DNA of 46,790 nt from a virus. The notes under the pieces were generated by a model. That model saw nothing but the letters and a program-made list of their open reading frames with translations. It did no database searches and was not told the DNA's origin. Made by a program: the position numbers and the translations under genes. The DNA is taken from the IMG/VR virus record IMGVR_UViG_3300030389_002782, positions 3,680 through 50,469 of that record; one strand, given 5' to 3'. Positions 23,590-30,716 of the stretch are shown one piece after another (position 1 is the stretch's first letter; the number at the start of each line of letters is the position of its first letter).

Positions 23590-23693
23590 AAATATTTTTT
23601 TGGATGGCAATCGGTGCATTGTTAACTATGGTAGATTATGGAACAGTCTTTGAATGGATGGCTGCAATATTTACAGTTTTATCAACTAAATAA
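23583..23693 (+). CDS. Tiny membrane peptide, 36 aa
   Basis: The ATG overlaps the upstream stop by seven bases. MLKIFFWMAIGALLTMVDYGTVFEWMAAIFTVLSTK has one or two hydrophobic stretches and little else. Translational coupling with its neighbours supports expression; nothing else can be said. Confidence 0.45.
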   Translation: MLKIFFWMAIGALLTMVDYGTVFEWMAAIFTVLSTK

Positions 23694-23708
23694 AATGAAG
23701 GAGTAAAC

Positions 23709-23951
23709 TTGAAACAATATAGAAGAAAACCAAACTTTGAAAGGACTGAGGGTCTACATGTAATTGTTAGAGATAACAATGTAGATAAGGCCATGAGAAA
23801 GTTAAAGAGGATGGTTAAGAATGCTGGGATTCTACAAGAAATAAAAGAACGACAGTTTTTTCAGAAGCCATCAGAGAAAAAAAGACTTGCTAAAAAGGCA
23901 GGTAAAAAAAGGTGGTTAAAAAAAGTTGCACAAATGGAACATGAGTATTGA
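23709..23951 (+). CDS. rpsU: Ribosomal protein bS21, phage-encoded
   Basis: VIVRDNNVDKAMRKLKRMVKNAGILQEIKERQFFQKPSEKKRLAKKAGKKRWLKK follows bS21 closely: the VxxxxxVDxAxRxLKR helix, G-(I/V)L-E, FxxKPSEKKR, and a basic tail. Length (80 aa) is right. It appears to start at TTG 23709, with AAGGAG five bases upstream. Viral bS21 genes have been reported, including in pelagiphages. bS21 sits next to the 30S mRNA exit platform and affects start-site choice, so it may tilt host ribosomes to phage messages. The mechanism is not shown. Confidence 0.92.
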   Translation: MKQYRRKPNFERTEGLHVIVRDNNVDKAMRKLKRMVKNAGILQEIKERQFFQKPSEKKRLAKKAGKKRWLKKVAQMEHEY

Positions 23952-24123
23952 TGAATACGCAGAATACGAAAAACTAAAACGCAAATCTAGAACTGATAAT
24001 ATGTCAATGAGAGTCAAAGACGTATTACGGTTTTTTGATTTGAAGGAAAAATTTAATGACAGACAACATAATAAAAGGACCGTGGAAAAGAGTGGTGACA
24101 GTGTCACCAGAGGAAAACAGTAG
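23941..24123 (+). CDS. Small basic hypothetical protein after bS21, 60 aa
   Basis: ATG 23941 overlaps the bS21 stop (11 bases). MSIDEYAEYEKLKRKSRTD starts a highly charged helical peptide. Its 3' end overlaps the next gene by 68 bases, unusually long for this genome, so either the stop-proximal part is not selected or the annotation is imperfect. Likely real from the tight junction, function unknown. Confidence 0.45.
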   Translation: MSIDEYAEYEKLKRKSRTDNMSMRVKDVLRFFDLKEKFNDRQHNKRTVEKSGDSVTRGKQ

Positions 24124-24415
24124 GGTTCGTGAAGACATAGAGTTCGTAGAAGAACTTGCAGAAAGTATTGTAGTTAATGCGATTACGAACTTTCAAGAGA
24201 ATGGTATAGATGTTACATCTAATACTATGAAAATGTACATACCATTTTTGAATGAGTGTATTAGGGCGATCTGTTACAAGGATATGGGATACAAACATAT
24301 ATTAAATGATCTAGTTGAAAAAGTAATGACCGAAAAATCAGTTGACAATAACTTAGATATATCGTATCATAGTGTAAATATAGAAAAGGTGAAAAACTTA
24401 TTAGAGGATAAATGA
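24056..24415 (+). CDS. Conserved phage hypothetical protein, 119 aa
   Basis: MTDNIIKGPWKRV at the N-terminus is a phrase I recall from a marine phage family. The rest is helical (EFVEELAESIVVNAITNFQENGI, then MGYKHILNDLVEKVM). It overlaps rnh by four bases and probably shares its message. No enzyme motif or span. Confidence 0.65.
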   Translation: MTDNIIKGPWKRVVTVSPEENSRVREDIEFVEELAESIVVNAITNFQENGIDVTSNTMKMYIPFLNECIRAICYKDMGYKHILNDLVEKVMTEKSVDNNLDISYHSVNIEKVKNLLEDK

Positions 24416-25260
24416 TTATATTAGATATGAATCAAATCTCACTTGCGAGTTTGATGATGCATTTGAATATGGAAAAAACCAAGAAACCTGATATAGGTAT
24501 GGTTAGACATATGATATTGAATTCTGTTCGCATGTATCGTCAAGACTTTAACGAGGAGTATGGTGAGATTGTATTAGCATATGATAGTAAACATTATTGG
24601 CGAAGAGACTATTTCCCTTACTACAAATTAAATAGAAAAAGAGCGAGAGACAAAGATAGTAAAGATTGGGAGTCAATCTTTGATTGTTTGAACCAAATCA
24701 AAAAAGAGATAAAAGATTATCTACCATACAAGGTTGTCGAAGTTCATGGTGCAGAGGCAGATGATATCATAGCAACTGTGGCCAAAGAATACCCCGAAGA
24801 AAAGATTATGATAATATCTGGTGACAAGGATTTTATTCAGTTACAAAAATATCCAAATGTCTCTCAATTTTCACCTATTTTAAAGAAAAAACTAAATGGT
24901 GAAAATCCACACGAATATATAAAAGTACATATATTAAAAGGAGACTCATCTGACGGTATACCTAATGTTCTGTCAAATGACAATGTTTTTACTGAAGGAC
25001 TAAGACAAAAACCTTTAAGTAAAAAGAAAATAGAAGCATGGAAGGACGGCAACTTTGATAATACAATGGCAACTGATGAAGTAGTTCGTAATTATAGTCG
25101 TAATAAAAATCTTATAGACTTGGACTGCATACCAGTCAACATTCAAACAGATATTATCAATGAGTTTAACGAAGCACCATGTGGCGATAGAAGTAAACTA
25201 TTAACATACTTTATCGAAAATAAACTAAAAGAACTAACTGATTCGATAGGAGATTTCTAA
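24412..25260 (+). CDS. rnh: T4-like RNase H / 5'-3' flap exonuclease
   Basis: The enzyme removes RNA primers and trims 5' flaps on the lagging strand. The FEN-family acidic residues are visible: Asp5 (MIILDMNQ), AYDSKHYWRRDYFPYYK (arch region), EAD-D (HGAEADDIIATVAKEY), SGDKDFIQL and GDSSDGIPNV. Length (282 aa) is close to T4 Rnh (305). In T4, rnh is followed by dsbA, 33, 59 and 32; here the first of these to appear is 33, about 10 kb on. Confidence 0.93.
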   Translation: MIILDMNQISLASLMMHLNMEKTKKPDIGMVRHMILNSVRMYRQDFNEEYGEIVLAYDSKHYWRRDYFPYYKLNRKRARDKDSKDWESIFDCLNQIKKEIKDYLPYKVVEVHGAEADDIIATVAKEYPEEKIMIISGDKDFIQLQKYPNVSQFSPILKKKLNGENPHEYIKVHILKGDSSDGIPNVLSNDNVFTEGLRQKPLSKKKIEAWKDGNFDNTMATDEVVRNYSRNKNLIDLDCIPVNIQTDIINEFNEAPCGDRSKLLTYFIENKLKELTDSIGDF

Positions 25261-25736
25261 TGAACAAACCATTACCTGGCACAGTTTTGAATTCTAGTAA
25301 TTCATTATTGTTTTCAGAAATATTAGACAAAGTGCATAAAGCAAAAACAAAAGAGGCAAAAGTAGAAATACTAAAAAAATTTGACAATCAATCATTAAGA
25401 ATGGTAATCAAATCATCATTTGATCCTAAGATTGTTTGGGAACTACCTGAGGGTGATGTGCCATTCAAACCTAATGATGCACCTGCTGGAACTGAACATA
25501 CAAGATTAGCATCAGAGGCTAAAAAATTATATCACTACATCAAAGGTGCTGACAATGATACACCAAAGTACAAAAAAGAATTAATGTTTGTACAATTACT
25601 TGAAGGACTACACGAGACTGAAGCAAAACTTATTGTAAACGCAAAAGATAAAAAATTACATCAAGTGTATAAAGGATTATCTAAAGAAGTTGTAAAAGAA
25701 GCGTTTGGTTGGAATGATGACTTTGTCAAACCATGA
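25260..25736 (+). CDS. DUF6433-like conserved T4-like phage protein, 158 aa
   Basis: The order EILDKVHKAKTKEAKVEILKKFDNQSLRMVIKSSFDPKIVWELPEG, then EAKKLYHYIKG and ELMFVQLLEGLHETEAKLIVNAKDKKL, agrees with a protein conserved after rnh in marine T4-like phages (DUF6433 as I recall it). It is all-helical with no catalytic residues. It overlaps rnh (TAATG) and the next gene, so replication-linked expression is likely. Role unknown. Confidence 0.75.
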   Translation: MNKPLPGTVLNSSNSLLFSEILDKVHKAKTKEAKVEILKKFDNQSLRMVIKSSFDPKIVWELPEGDVPFKPNDAPAGTEHTRLASEAKKLYHYIKGADNDTPKYKKELMFVQLLEGLHETEAKLIVNAKDKKLHQVYKGLSKEVVKEAFGWNDDFVKP

Positions 25737-26260
25737 GAATTGGTGAACCGTATCTAAGAAGAAACTTTCCATTTAAGATAGATGTCAGTGGTGGTAAATT
25801 TGAAGAAGGAAAAACTGTAGATAAAAGTGGTCATACTTCAAGAATATCTAATATTAAATGGATAAACGATAGACCAACTTTAGATAAAGTATTACAGTAT
25901 GCAAAAATAGTAAACAAAGATGCAGGTTGGAACTTCGAGATAGACGGAGTTGAACCTTTACAATATACAGAGTATGGTGAAGGTGGGGAATATGGATGGC
26001 ACATTGATCAACACACAAAACCATATGCAGATAATCGTATTAGAAAAATATCATTCTCACTACTTTTAAATGATGATTTTGAGGGTGGTGATTTTGATTT
26101 AGAATATGGTCATCCAAACGATGAATTAAGACATGTGACATTTTGTCTAGGTAAAAATGAGGCAATATTCTTTAAATCAGACTTTTGGCATCGTGTAAAC
26201 CCAGTAAAATCGGGCATTCGAAAGAGTCTAGTAGGGTGGATTTTAGGAAAGAATTATTAA
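25733..26260 (+). CDS. 2OG-Fe(II) oxygenase, 175 aa
   Basis: The jelly-roll iron site is clear: GEYGWHIDQH (His90, Asp92), FWHRV (His153) and Arg163 (SGIRKSLVGWI) for 2-oxoglutarate. The PiuC/P4H-like order, including KISFSLLLNDDFEGGDF, matches small phage dioxygenases. Possible substrates include nucleic acid bases or protein prolines; none can be read from sequence. It overlaps the upstream gene by four bases and is followed by a promoter. Confidence 0.88.
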   Translation: MRIGEPYLRRNFPFKIDVSGGKFEEGKTVDKSGHTSRISNIKWINDRPTLDKVLQYAKIVNKDAGWNFEIDGVEPLQYTEYGEGGEYGWHIDQHTKPYADNRIRKISFSLLLNDDFEGGDFDLEYGHPNDELRHVTFCLGKNEAIFFKSDFWHRVNPVKSGIRKSLVGWILGKNY

Positions 26261-26264
26261 AAAT

Positions 26265-26298
26265 AACCCTTGACATATACCCCGTTTCGTGGTATCAT
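26265..26298 (+). promoter_or_regulatory. Sigma-70-like promoter
   Basis: AACCCTTGACA (26265-26275), 17 bases, then TATCAT (26293-26298); a perfect TATAAT follows at 26298-26303, at longer spacing. The next gene begins 26 bases later with SD GAGAGG, giving a leader of about 20 bases. Confidence 0.7.
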
Positions 26299-26324
26299 AT
26301 AATAAGAAATGAGAGGTACTTATT

Positions 26325-26693
26325 ATGCAAACAGTAAATAAATCAGCAAACACAATCGAAGAAGGATTTGAGTTTCTAAAAGAAGCTGCAATCCAAGATT
26401 ACAAGGAATTTATCAACAATGAAAATATGATAAAAGAATATGAAGATAATATTCAATTAGAAGTTGGTGGTTCTAAATTTTTCAAAATTACTACAGGTAG
26501 ATCTAATCAAAGATCAGTTTTCGGTTTCATTGTAAAAGAGGATATGTTCACACCAGGTGGTCAACCTCAGTTTAAGAAAGGTGATATTCTTAAACCTGCA
26601 TCATGGAAAGCACCTGCCAAGAACAGAGCAAGAGGTAATGTTCTTACAGGTAACTATCCTATTCAATGGACTGGTCCTTTATATTTAAGTTAG
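26325..26693 (+). CDS. Hypothetical protein, first gene of an early transcript, 122 aa
   Basis: An acidic helical N-terminal half (about 1-45) is followed by a beta-rich half containing GSKFFKITTGRSNQRSVFGFIV and FKKGDILKPASWKAPAKNRARGNVL. A promoter with consensus -35 and an SD precede it, so it is probably expressed early and strongly. No known family, signal or span is seen. Confidence 0.65.
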   Translation: MQTVNKSANTIEEGFEFLKEAAIQDYKEFINNENMIKEYEDNIQLEVGGSKFFKITTGRSNQRSVFGFIVKEDMFTPGGQPQFKKGDILKPASWKAPAKNRARGNVLTGNYPIQWTGPLYLS

Positions 26694-26702
26694 GAGGTGA
26701 CT

Positions 26703-26786
26703 ATGATTAACGAAACTATAACAGTATTTGTACATATCGGAATGATAGGTTTTACATTATATTTCATTAAAGAGTTATTTTCCTAA
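26703..26786 (+). CDS. Tiny membrane peptide, 27 aa
   Basis: MINETITVFVHIGMIGFTLYFIKELFS is one membrane span, preceded by a strong SD (AGGAGGT, 26694-26700) at good spacing. The strong ribosome site makes translation likely in spite of the size. The stop overlaps an in-frame ATG of the downstream ORF. Confidence 0.5.
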   Translation: MINETITVFVHIGMIGFTLYFIKELFS

Positions 26787-26848
26787 TGAAAAGTTTGACA
26801 CTTGCGACCTCTCAACCTCATCATCACAATAGCAAGTGTCGTGGTCAC

Positions 26849-26856
26849 TATAAATA
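26849..26856 (+). promoter_or_regulatory. Possible T4-like late promoter box TATAAATA
   Basis: An exact TATAAATA lies 80 bases before the metalloprotease-like gene, between the tiny peptide and a strong leader hairpin. If used, it makes a hydrolase transcript late, which suits the SleB gene downstream. The octamer is common by chance here. Confidence 0.35.
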
Positions 26857-26885
26857 TATGATGAGACAATGTGAATGTGACCCAA

Positions 26886-26915
26886 AGGGGGTTAACAGTT
26901 CTTGTTTAACCCCCT
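26886..26915 (+). promoter_or_regulatory. Perfect ten-base-pair hairpin upstream of the metalloprotease gene
   Basis: AGGGGGTTAA (26886-26895) pairs exactly with TTAACCCCCT (26906-26915) around a ten-base loop. Five consecutive G-C pairs are striking in such AT-rich DNA. No T-run follows. It ends nine bases before the AGGAG ribosome site of the next gene, so it may shield or protect that leader. Confidence 0.5.
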
Positions 26916-26935
26916 ACGAAAATAGGAGAGGTAAG

Positions 26936-27388
26936 ATGAATACTGTAGATGTAGAGGGTGGCACTAAAAAACAAAGACGACTTGTTGAGAATTTAGTTAA
27001 TTGGTGTTATAATAGATTGACACCAAGACACAGAACTATTCATGTTAATGTAGAATTGACTACAGATATACCTATTGACGGCGAGTGTTCTAGAGGTGGT
27101 GAGAGAAACGAGTTTGATATTATCGTTTATAAGAAACTAAAAGATGATGATTTTATTACAACGATACTACATGAGATGGTACATGTTATGCAGTATGCAA
27201 CAGGTAAGATGAAAGATTTAAATAACCAAGGTTCCACAGTTTATTGGCGAGGATACAATTATTCTAATTATGAGTATCGAAGACAACCGTGGGAAAGACA
27301 AGCATATCGATTACAAGAAATATTATTGAGGGAGTGGAAAAAATATGTGGGAAGCAATAAATGTTGCCGTTGTGTGTCTAGCACTTAA
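26936..27388 (+). CDS. Zinc metalloprotease-like (SprT/HExxH) protein, 150 aa
   Basis: TTILHEMVHVMQYATGKM carries the HExxH zinc motif with the SprT-like spacing, after a basic helix and a GGERNEFDIIVYKK strand. ATG 26936 is chosen because AGGAGAGG lies a few bases upstream, after a leader hairpin. An ATG at 26786 in the same frame would add 50 residues, with several His and Cys but low-complexity look, and cannot be excluded. The C-terminus contains NKCCRCVSS. It overlaps the SleB gene by 44 bases. Confidence 0.7.
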   Translation: MNTVDVEGGTKKQRRLVENLVNWCYNRLTPRHRTIHVNVELTTDIPIDGECSRGGERNEFDIIVYKKLKDDDFITTILHEMVHVMQYATGKMKDLNNQGSTVYWRGYNYSNYEYRRQPWERQAYRLQEILLREWKKYVGSNKCCRCVSST

Positions 27389-27809
27389 CGTATATCACGA
27401 AGCAAAAAATCAAGACATAGACGGTATGTATGCCGTTGCAGATGTGGTTATGAATCGAGTAGAAGACCACAGATATCCTAATACTGTATGTGGTGTTGTG
27501 AAACAAGGCCCAACTAGAGAGTCTTGGAAAACTAGAGAAACACCAGATCCAAATGATGCAGTTTACTATCCAATAAAAAATAGATGTCAATTTTCTTGGT
27601 ATTGTGACGGAAAAGATGATACCCCATATAATCCACAGGCATGGCGTATCGCAGAATCAATCGCAGAGACCACTCTTAAATATGGAAGTTTAGTTAATAC
27701 TATGGGTGCGACACATTATCACGCAGATTATGTACAACCATCTTGGGCAGAATCTAAAACAAAAACAATGAAAGTAGGAAGGCATATATTTTACAGGTGG
27801 GAAAAATGA
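27345..27809 (+). CDS. SleB-type cell wall hydrolase, 154 aa
   Basis: LALNVYHEAKNQDIDGMYAVADVVMNRVEDHRYP is the Hydrolase_2/SleB signature with the catalytic Glu19, and the later region (QFSWYCDGK, GATHYHADYVQPSWA) completes the fold. These enzymes are lytic transglycosylases that open peptidoglycan. No signal peptide or membrane anchor is seen, so it would need a holin or act in the virion. A second, unrelated muramidase gene lies at 32787. Confidence 0.88.
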   Translation: MWEAINVAVVCLALNVYHEAKNQDIDGMYAVADVVMNRVEDHRYPNTVCGVVKQGPTRESWKTRETPDPNDAVYYPIKNRCQFSWYCDGKDDTPYNPQAWRIAESIAETTLKYGSLVNTMGATHYHADYVQPSWAESKTKTMKVGRHIFYRWEK

Positions 27810-27838
27810 TTGCAAATCTGTCAAAAATATGTTATTAT
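27810..27838 (+). promoter_or_regulatory. Sigma-70-like promoter, possibly giving a leaderless mRNA
   Basis: TTGCAA (27810-27815), 17 bases, then TATTAT (27833-27838). Exactly six bases later is the ATG of the next gene, and no SD is present between them. The -35 is a four-of-six match only. Confidence 0.5.
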
Positions 27839-27844
27839 AATTAA

Positions 27845-28183
27845 ATGATTAAACAGTATTCAGTATATCAAAGAAGAAAATATAACAAACTACCTTTGAC
27901 ACCTTCTTTACAGAAAGCAAGAGACGATTATCAAAAGTATTTAGAATCTATCGGATATAAAAAAACACCTAGATCTGACTTTACTGCGTTCAATGATTTA
28001 AATACTTTATTTAATTCTACGAGAAATATACAAAAAGTTTCAAATCCAAAACCATTAACACACATGGGGAATGGATCACCAAAAAGAAAATCAGTGAAAC
28101 ACAGTTTCACAGTAGCACCTGCATACAACAAAGGTGCATATCAGGTAATACACGAAAATGACATCAAAGACATCGGCAAATAA
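27845..28183 (+). CDS. Conserved phage hypothetical protein, 112 aa
   Basis: TAFNDLNTLFNSTRN and a C-terminal SFTVAPAYNKGAYQVI segment are familiar from small marine phage proteins (APAYNKG near the end). It is basic, with no span or catalytic motif. No SD precedes ATG 27845, and the -10 box sits six bases upstream. It overlaps the next gene by 26 bases. Confidence 0.65.
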   Translation: MIKQYSVYQRRKYNKLPLTPSLQKARDDYQKYLESIGYKKTPRSDFTAFNDLNTLFNSTRNIQKVSNPKPLTHMGNGSPKRKSVKHSFTVAPAYNKGAYQVIHENDIKDIGK

Positions 28184-29111
28184 TATTACAGGCATACCAA
28201 ATAATCATAAGGTAGATAAACCTTTTGGTAATGCTCATTGTATTTACGATCCAAAAACTTTACAGTGTAGAGATGACTCAATCAATAATTGGTTAAGTGT
28301 AAATTATAATGATAATCAAATAAAACATAATTTTTTTGATACTTATAAAAATTGGTTTAGTAAACCACATGATCTAAATGGTATACAAGAGTTTACAGAA
28401 GCATGTTACACACAAGGTACAACAGAAAGTTTCAGTCATTTTTATATTAGATATCAACACAAAAAAAGATTACGAATTGCTCGTGGTGATTATTTCTTTC
28501 ATCAAATGATGAGTAGATTATATTGGAAAGATAAATTTACATGGTTAGAGGATGATGAATTAAAAGAAGGTGATTTTTTAGTAATCAGTACACCATTTAG
28601 TGATACAGGTAATGTATATCCTAATTTAGATAATATATTAAAAAAGTGTGATGAGTTAGATATACCTGTCATGTTAGATATGGCTTACATTAATATTGCA
28701 AATAATTTAAAAATAGATGTGTCACATAGATGTATAAAATATATTGTAACAAGTTTAAGTAAACCTTTTCCAATAGAGAAACATCGTATTGGTATAAGAT
28801 TACAAAGATATATTCAAAAATGGGAAGACCAACTTTATGTAATAAACGAGGATGAGTATAATTATATACCATTAATAAATTGTCACATCGGAACTCAGAT
28901 GATGCAAAAGTTTGATGCTGATTATATACCACTTAAATACAAAGATAAACAAATTGAAATATGTAAAGAATTAAATGTAGAACCAAGTAGTTGTGTTATA
29001 TTTGGTATAGATCATAATGATAAGTTTAATGAATACAATAGAGGTAGAGATACGAATAGATTGTGTTTTAGTATGATATGGGATGGTAGAAGAGTGTATG
29101 ATAGAGTTTGA
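28158..29111 (+). CDS. PLP-dependent aminotransferase-fold protein, divergent, 317 aa
   Basis: The middle of the protein follows fold-type I PLP enzymes. EGDFLVISTPFSDTGNVYPNLDNIL is followed by IPVMLDMAYINIA (Asp174, Tyr177, matching the D-x-AY cofactor motif) and TSLSKPFPIEKHRIGIRL (Lys202, matching the S-x-SK Schiff-base motif). The N- and C-terminal parts are unusual and the large-domain glycine loop is weak, so activity is uncertain. Its neighbours are a DUF4385 gene and glycosyltransferase-like genes. It may act in sugar or amino-acid modification. Confidence 0.65.
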   Translation: MTSKTSANNITGIPNNHKVDKPFGNAHCIYDPKTLQCRDDSINNWLSVNYNDNQIKHNFFDTYKNWFSKPHDLNGIQEFTEACYTQGTTESFSHFYIRYQHKKRLRIARGDYFFHQMMSRLYWKDKFTWLEDDELKEGDFLVISTPFSDTGNVYPNLDNILKKCDELDIPVMLDMAYINIANNLKIDVSHRCIKYIVTSLSKPFPIEKHRIGIRLQRYIQKWEDQLYVINEDEYNYIPLINCHIGTQMMQKFDADYIPLKYKDKQIEICKELNVEPSSCVIFGIDHNDKFNEYNRGRDTNRLCFSMIWDGRRVYDRV

Positions 29112-29559
29112 TTACAATCTAGATTATAAAAATATATTATTTAAACCAAACGATAAGAGATATAGAATAGGTAGAGGCGAACAAGGTGTATTATTAGTTC
29201 GACCTTATACAAATGATATATGTCAACATTGGAAATTTAGAACACCGAGAATCGCAGAGATGAGTGCGAAAAAAATATATTCGATGTACGAACAATATAA
29301 AAAACAAGACGATTTTGTTGGCATGGATATGTGTAGAAAGTTTTTAGAAATGGGATTTACCCGTGCAAGACGATATGCGAACCACAAGAGTGGTAGAAAA
29401 TATAATCGTGACGGAACTATCAAACCACAAGCAAAAGACGCTCTAACGAGTAAAAAAGCGGTCTCAGCAAGGATATTTAAGGAGTTTAGAGATAGATTGA
29501 CAACTGATCCAAAATATGTTACAATGAGAAAAGAGTGGCGAGATAATGAACATATTTGA
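29098..29559 (+). CDS. DUF4385 protein, 153 aa
   Basis: ATG 29098 (MIEFDYNLDYKNILF) is chosen; an ATG 15 bases upstream is in frame. FDYNLDYKNILF, YRIGRGEQGVLLVRPY, HWKFRTPRIAEMSAKKIY, DFVGMDMCRKFLEMGFTRARRYANHKSGRKY and KAVSARIFKEF match the DUF4385 family closely. The family occurs in bacteria and phages and its role is unknown; the many Arg and Lys residues would suit nucleic acid binding. Overlaps on both sides suggest coupled translation. Confidence 0.83.
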   Translation: MIEFDYNLDYKNILFKPNDKRYRIGRGEQGVLLVRPYTNDICQHWKFRTPRIAEMSAKKIYSMYEQYKKQDDFVGMDMCRKFLEMGFTRARRYANHKSGRKYNRDGTIKPQAKDALTSKKAVSARIFKEFRDRLTTDPKYVTMRKEWRDNEHI

Positions 29560-30085
29560 GTTACATGAAAATCCTATAGAGTGTGCCAGAATGCATTGCG
29601 ACAAGCATATTGTTAAAATGCCGATAGAGTATGCTCAATTATTATCAACTGCTCATAGAGTTTTAGACGGTGAAGAATATGTCGGTGAAACAAAAACTGG
29701 TCGTAGGGCAAAAAGATTTAGATTGAATGATGAGAGAGAAAAACATTTATATATGGCATCACACATTAAACACCCAGACGGAATCTGGGTAAGAGAGTGT
29801 TCAGGTAATTATTATAAATTATTTTTTTTGTATATGTCAGTTCTTGCAGAGTTTACACATCGTTATGGAAAAGTTCATGGTGCATCTAAACCTTCTTTTT
29901 GGTTACAGAAGGCCCCCAATAATATTATTATCGGTGATGAAACTGAGTTACCACAATGTATGCCAGATGATTGTAAAACAGAAAATGTTATAGAGGCATA
30001 TCATAATTATTATAGAGAATATAAAAAAGATTTTGCTACATGGAAAAATAGAGAGACACCTTCTTGGTATGATACCAATCAATAG
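29546..30085 (+). CDS. Conserved phage protein, pyrimidine-dimer glycosylase-like, 179 aa
   Basis: MNIFELHENPIECARMHCDKHIVKMPIEYAQLLSTAHRVLDG, then HPDGIWVRECSGNYYKLFFLY and YRYGKVH, with a PEAMPD-like QCMPDDCK and EAYHNYYREYKKDFATWKNRETPSWY end, is a widely conserved phage family. It is often annotated as hypothetical or as pyrimidine-dimer DNA glycosylase-like. The conserved HCDKH could be an active or metal site. Activity is not certain. Confidence 0.75.
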   Translation: MNIFELHENPIECARMHCDKHIVKMPIEYAQLLSTAHRVLDGEEYVGETKTGRRAKRFRLNDEREKHLYMASHIKHPDGIWVRECSGNYYKLFFLYMSVLAEFTHRYGKVHGASKPSFWLQKAPNNIIIGDETELPQCMPDDCKTENVIEAYHNYYREYKKDFATWKNRETPSWYDTNQ

Positions 30086-30716
30086 ACAAACAGAAAAACT
30101 TGTAGTGTTAAACTATCCATTTGAAGGTGGTGGTAAATTTATTAGTCTTGTGTTAGCGTTACACCCTAAATTTGTACATCAAGACACAGTATTGGCAAGT
30201 TTAAAAATGAAATATGATTATGATCAATTATGGAGTTTTAGATACAGTTTAGAATGCATAGAACAAAACAAACCAGAAGTTGATAAACATTTTGAATTTG
30301 GATGTTTTCGATTAGCAGGGTTTCATAATGATCATGGTCAAATGGAAAAAGATGATGAATTAGCAAATAATGTTTTTAGAACATTATGTCATAATGATAC
30401 ACATTATTTTCCTATGGTAAATCAAAATAAGGAAAATGCATATTACAAATATGTAAATGCAAAACATTTGATGTATCAAAACTGTGATTGGATTTTAGAG
30501 GGAAGAACTAATTCAAGTAAAATAAGACCTGAATATAAAGTTGATGATGATAGGAATAATACTCATGATTTTGATATGGAAAGTATTACAAGTTTTACAC
30601 ATTTTTATGATGAGATACATAAAACATTACTTTGGTTAGGTTTAGATGACGTAGAGGAAGAATATGTTGATACATTAAGAAAAAAATGGATTGAGACATA
30701 TAGGATAGGATTTTGA
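30069..30716 (+). CDS. Hypothetical protein, weakly sulfotransferase-like, 215 aa
   Basis: ATG 30069 (MIPINRQTEK) is preferred to a TTG 36 bases upstream. VVLNYPFEGGGKFISLVLALHPKF near the start resembles the phosphosulfate-binding loop region of sulfotransferase-like proteins, but the loop is not canonical. The rest contains several His and Asp residues without a recognised motif. It lies between a DNA-repair-like gene and a glycosyltransferase, overlapping both. Function uncertain. Confidence 0.5.
   Translation: MIPINRQTEKLVVLNYPFEGGGKFISLVLALHPKFVHQDTVLASLKMKYDYDQLWSFRYSLECIEQNKPEVDKHFEFGCFRLAGFHNDHGQMEKDDELANNVFRTLCHNDTHYFPMVNQNKENAYYKYVNAKHLMYQNCDWILEGRTNSSKIRPEYKVDDDRNNTHDFDMESITSFTHFYDEIHKTLLWLGLDDVEEEYVDTLRKKWIETYRIGF

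Noticed and set aside
23926-23940. TTG-initiated extension of the gene after bS21
   Set aside because: ATG 23941 is closer to the upstream stop and gives the usual short overlap.
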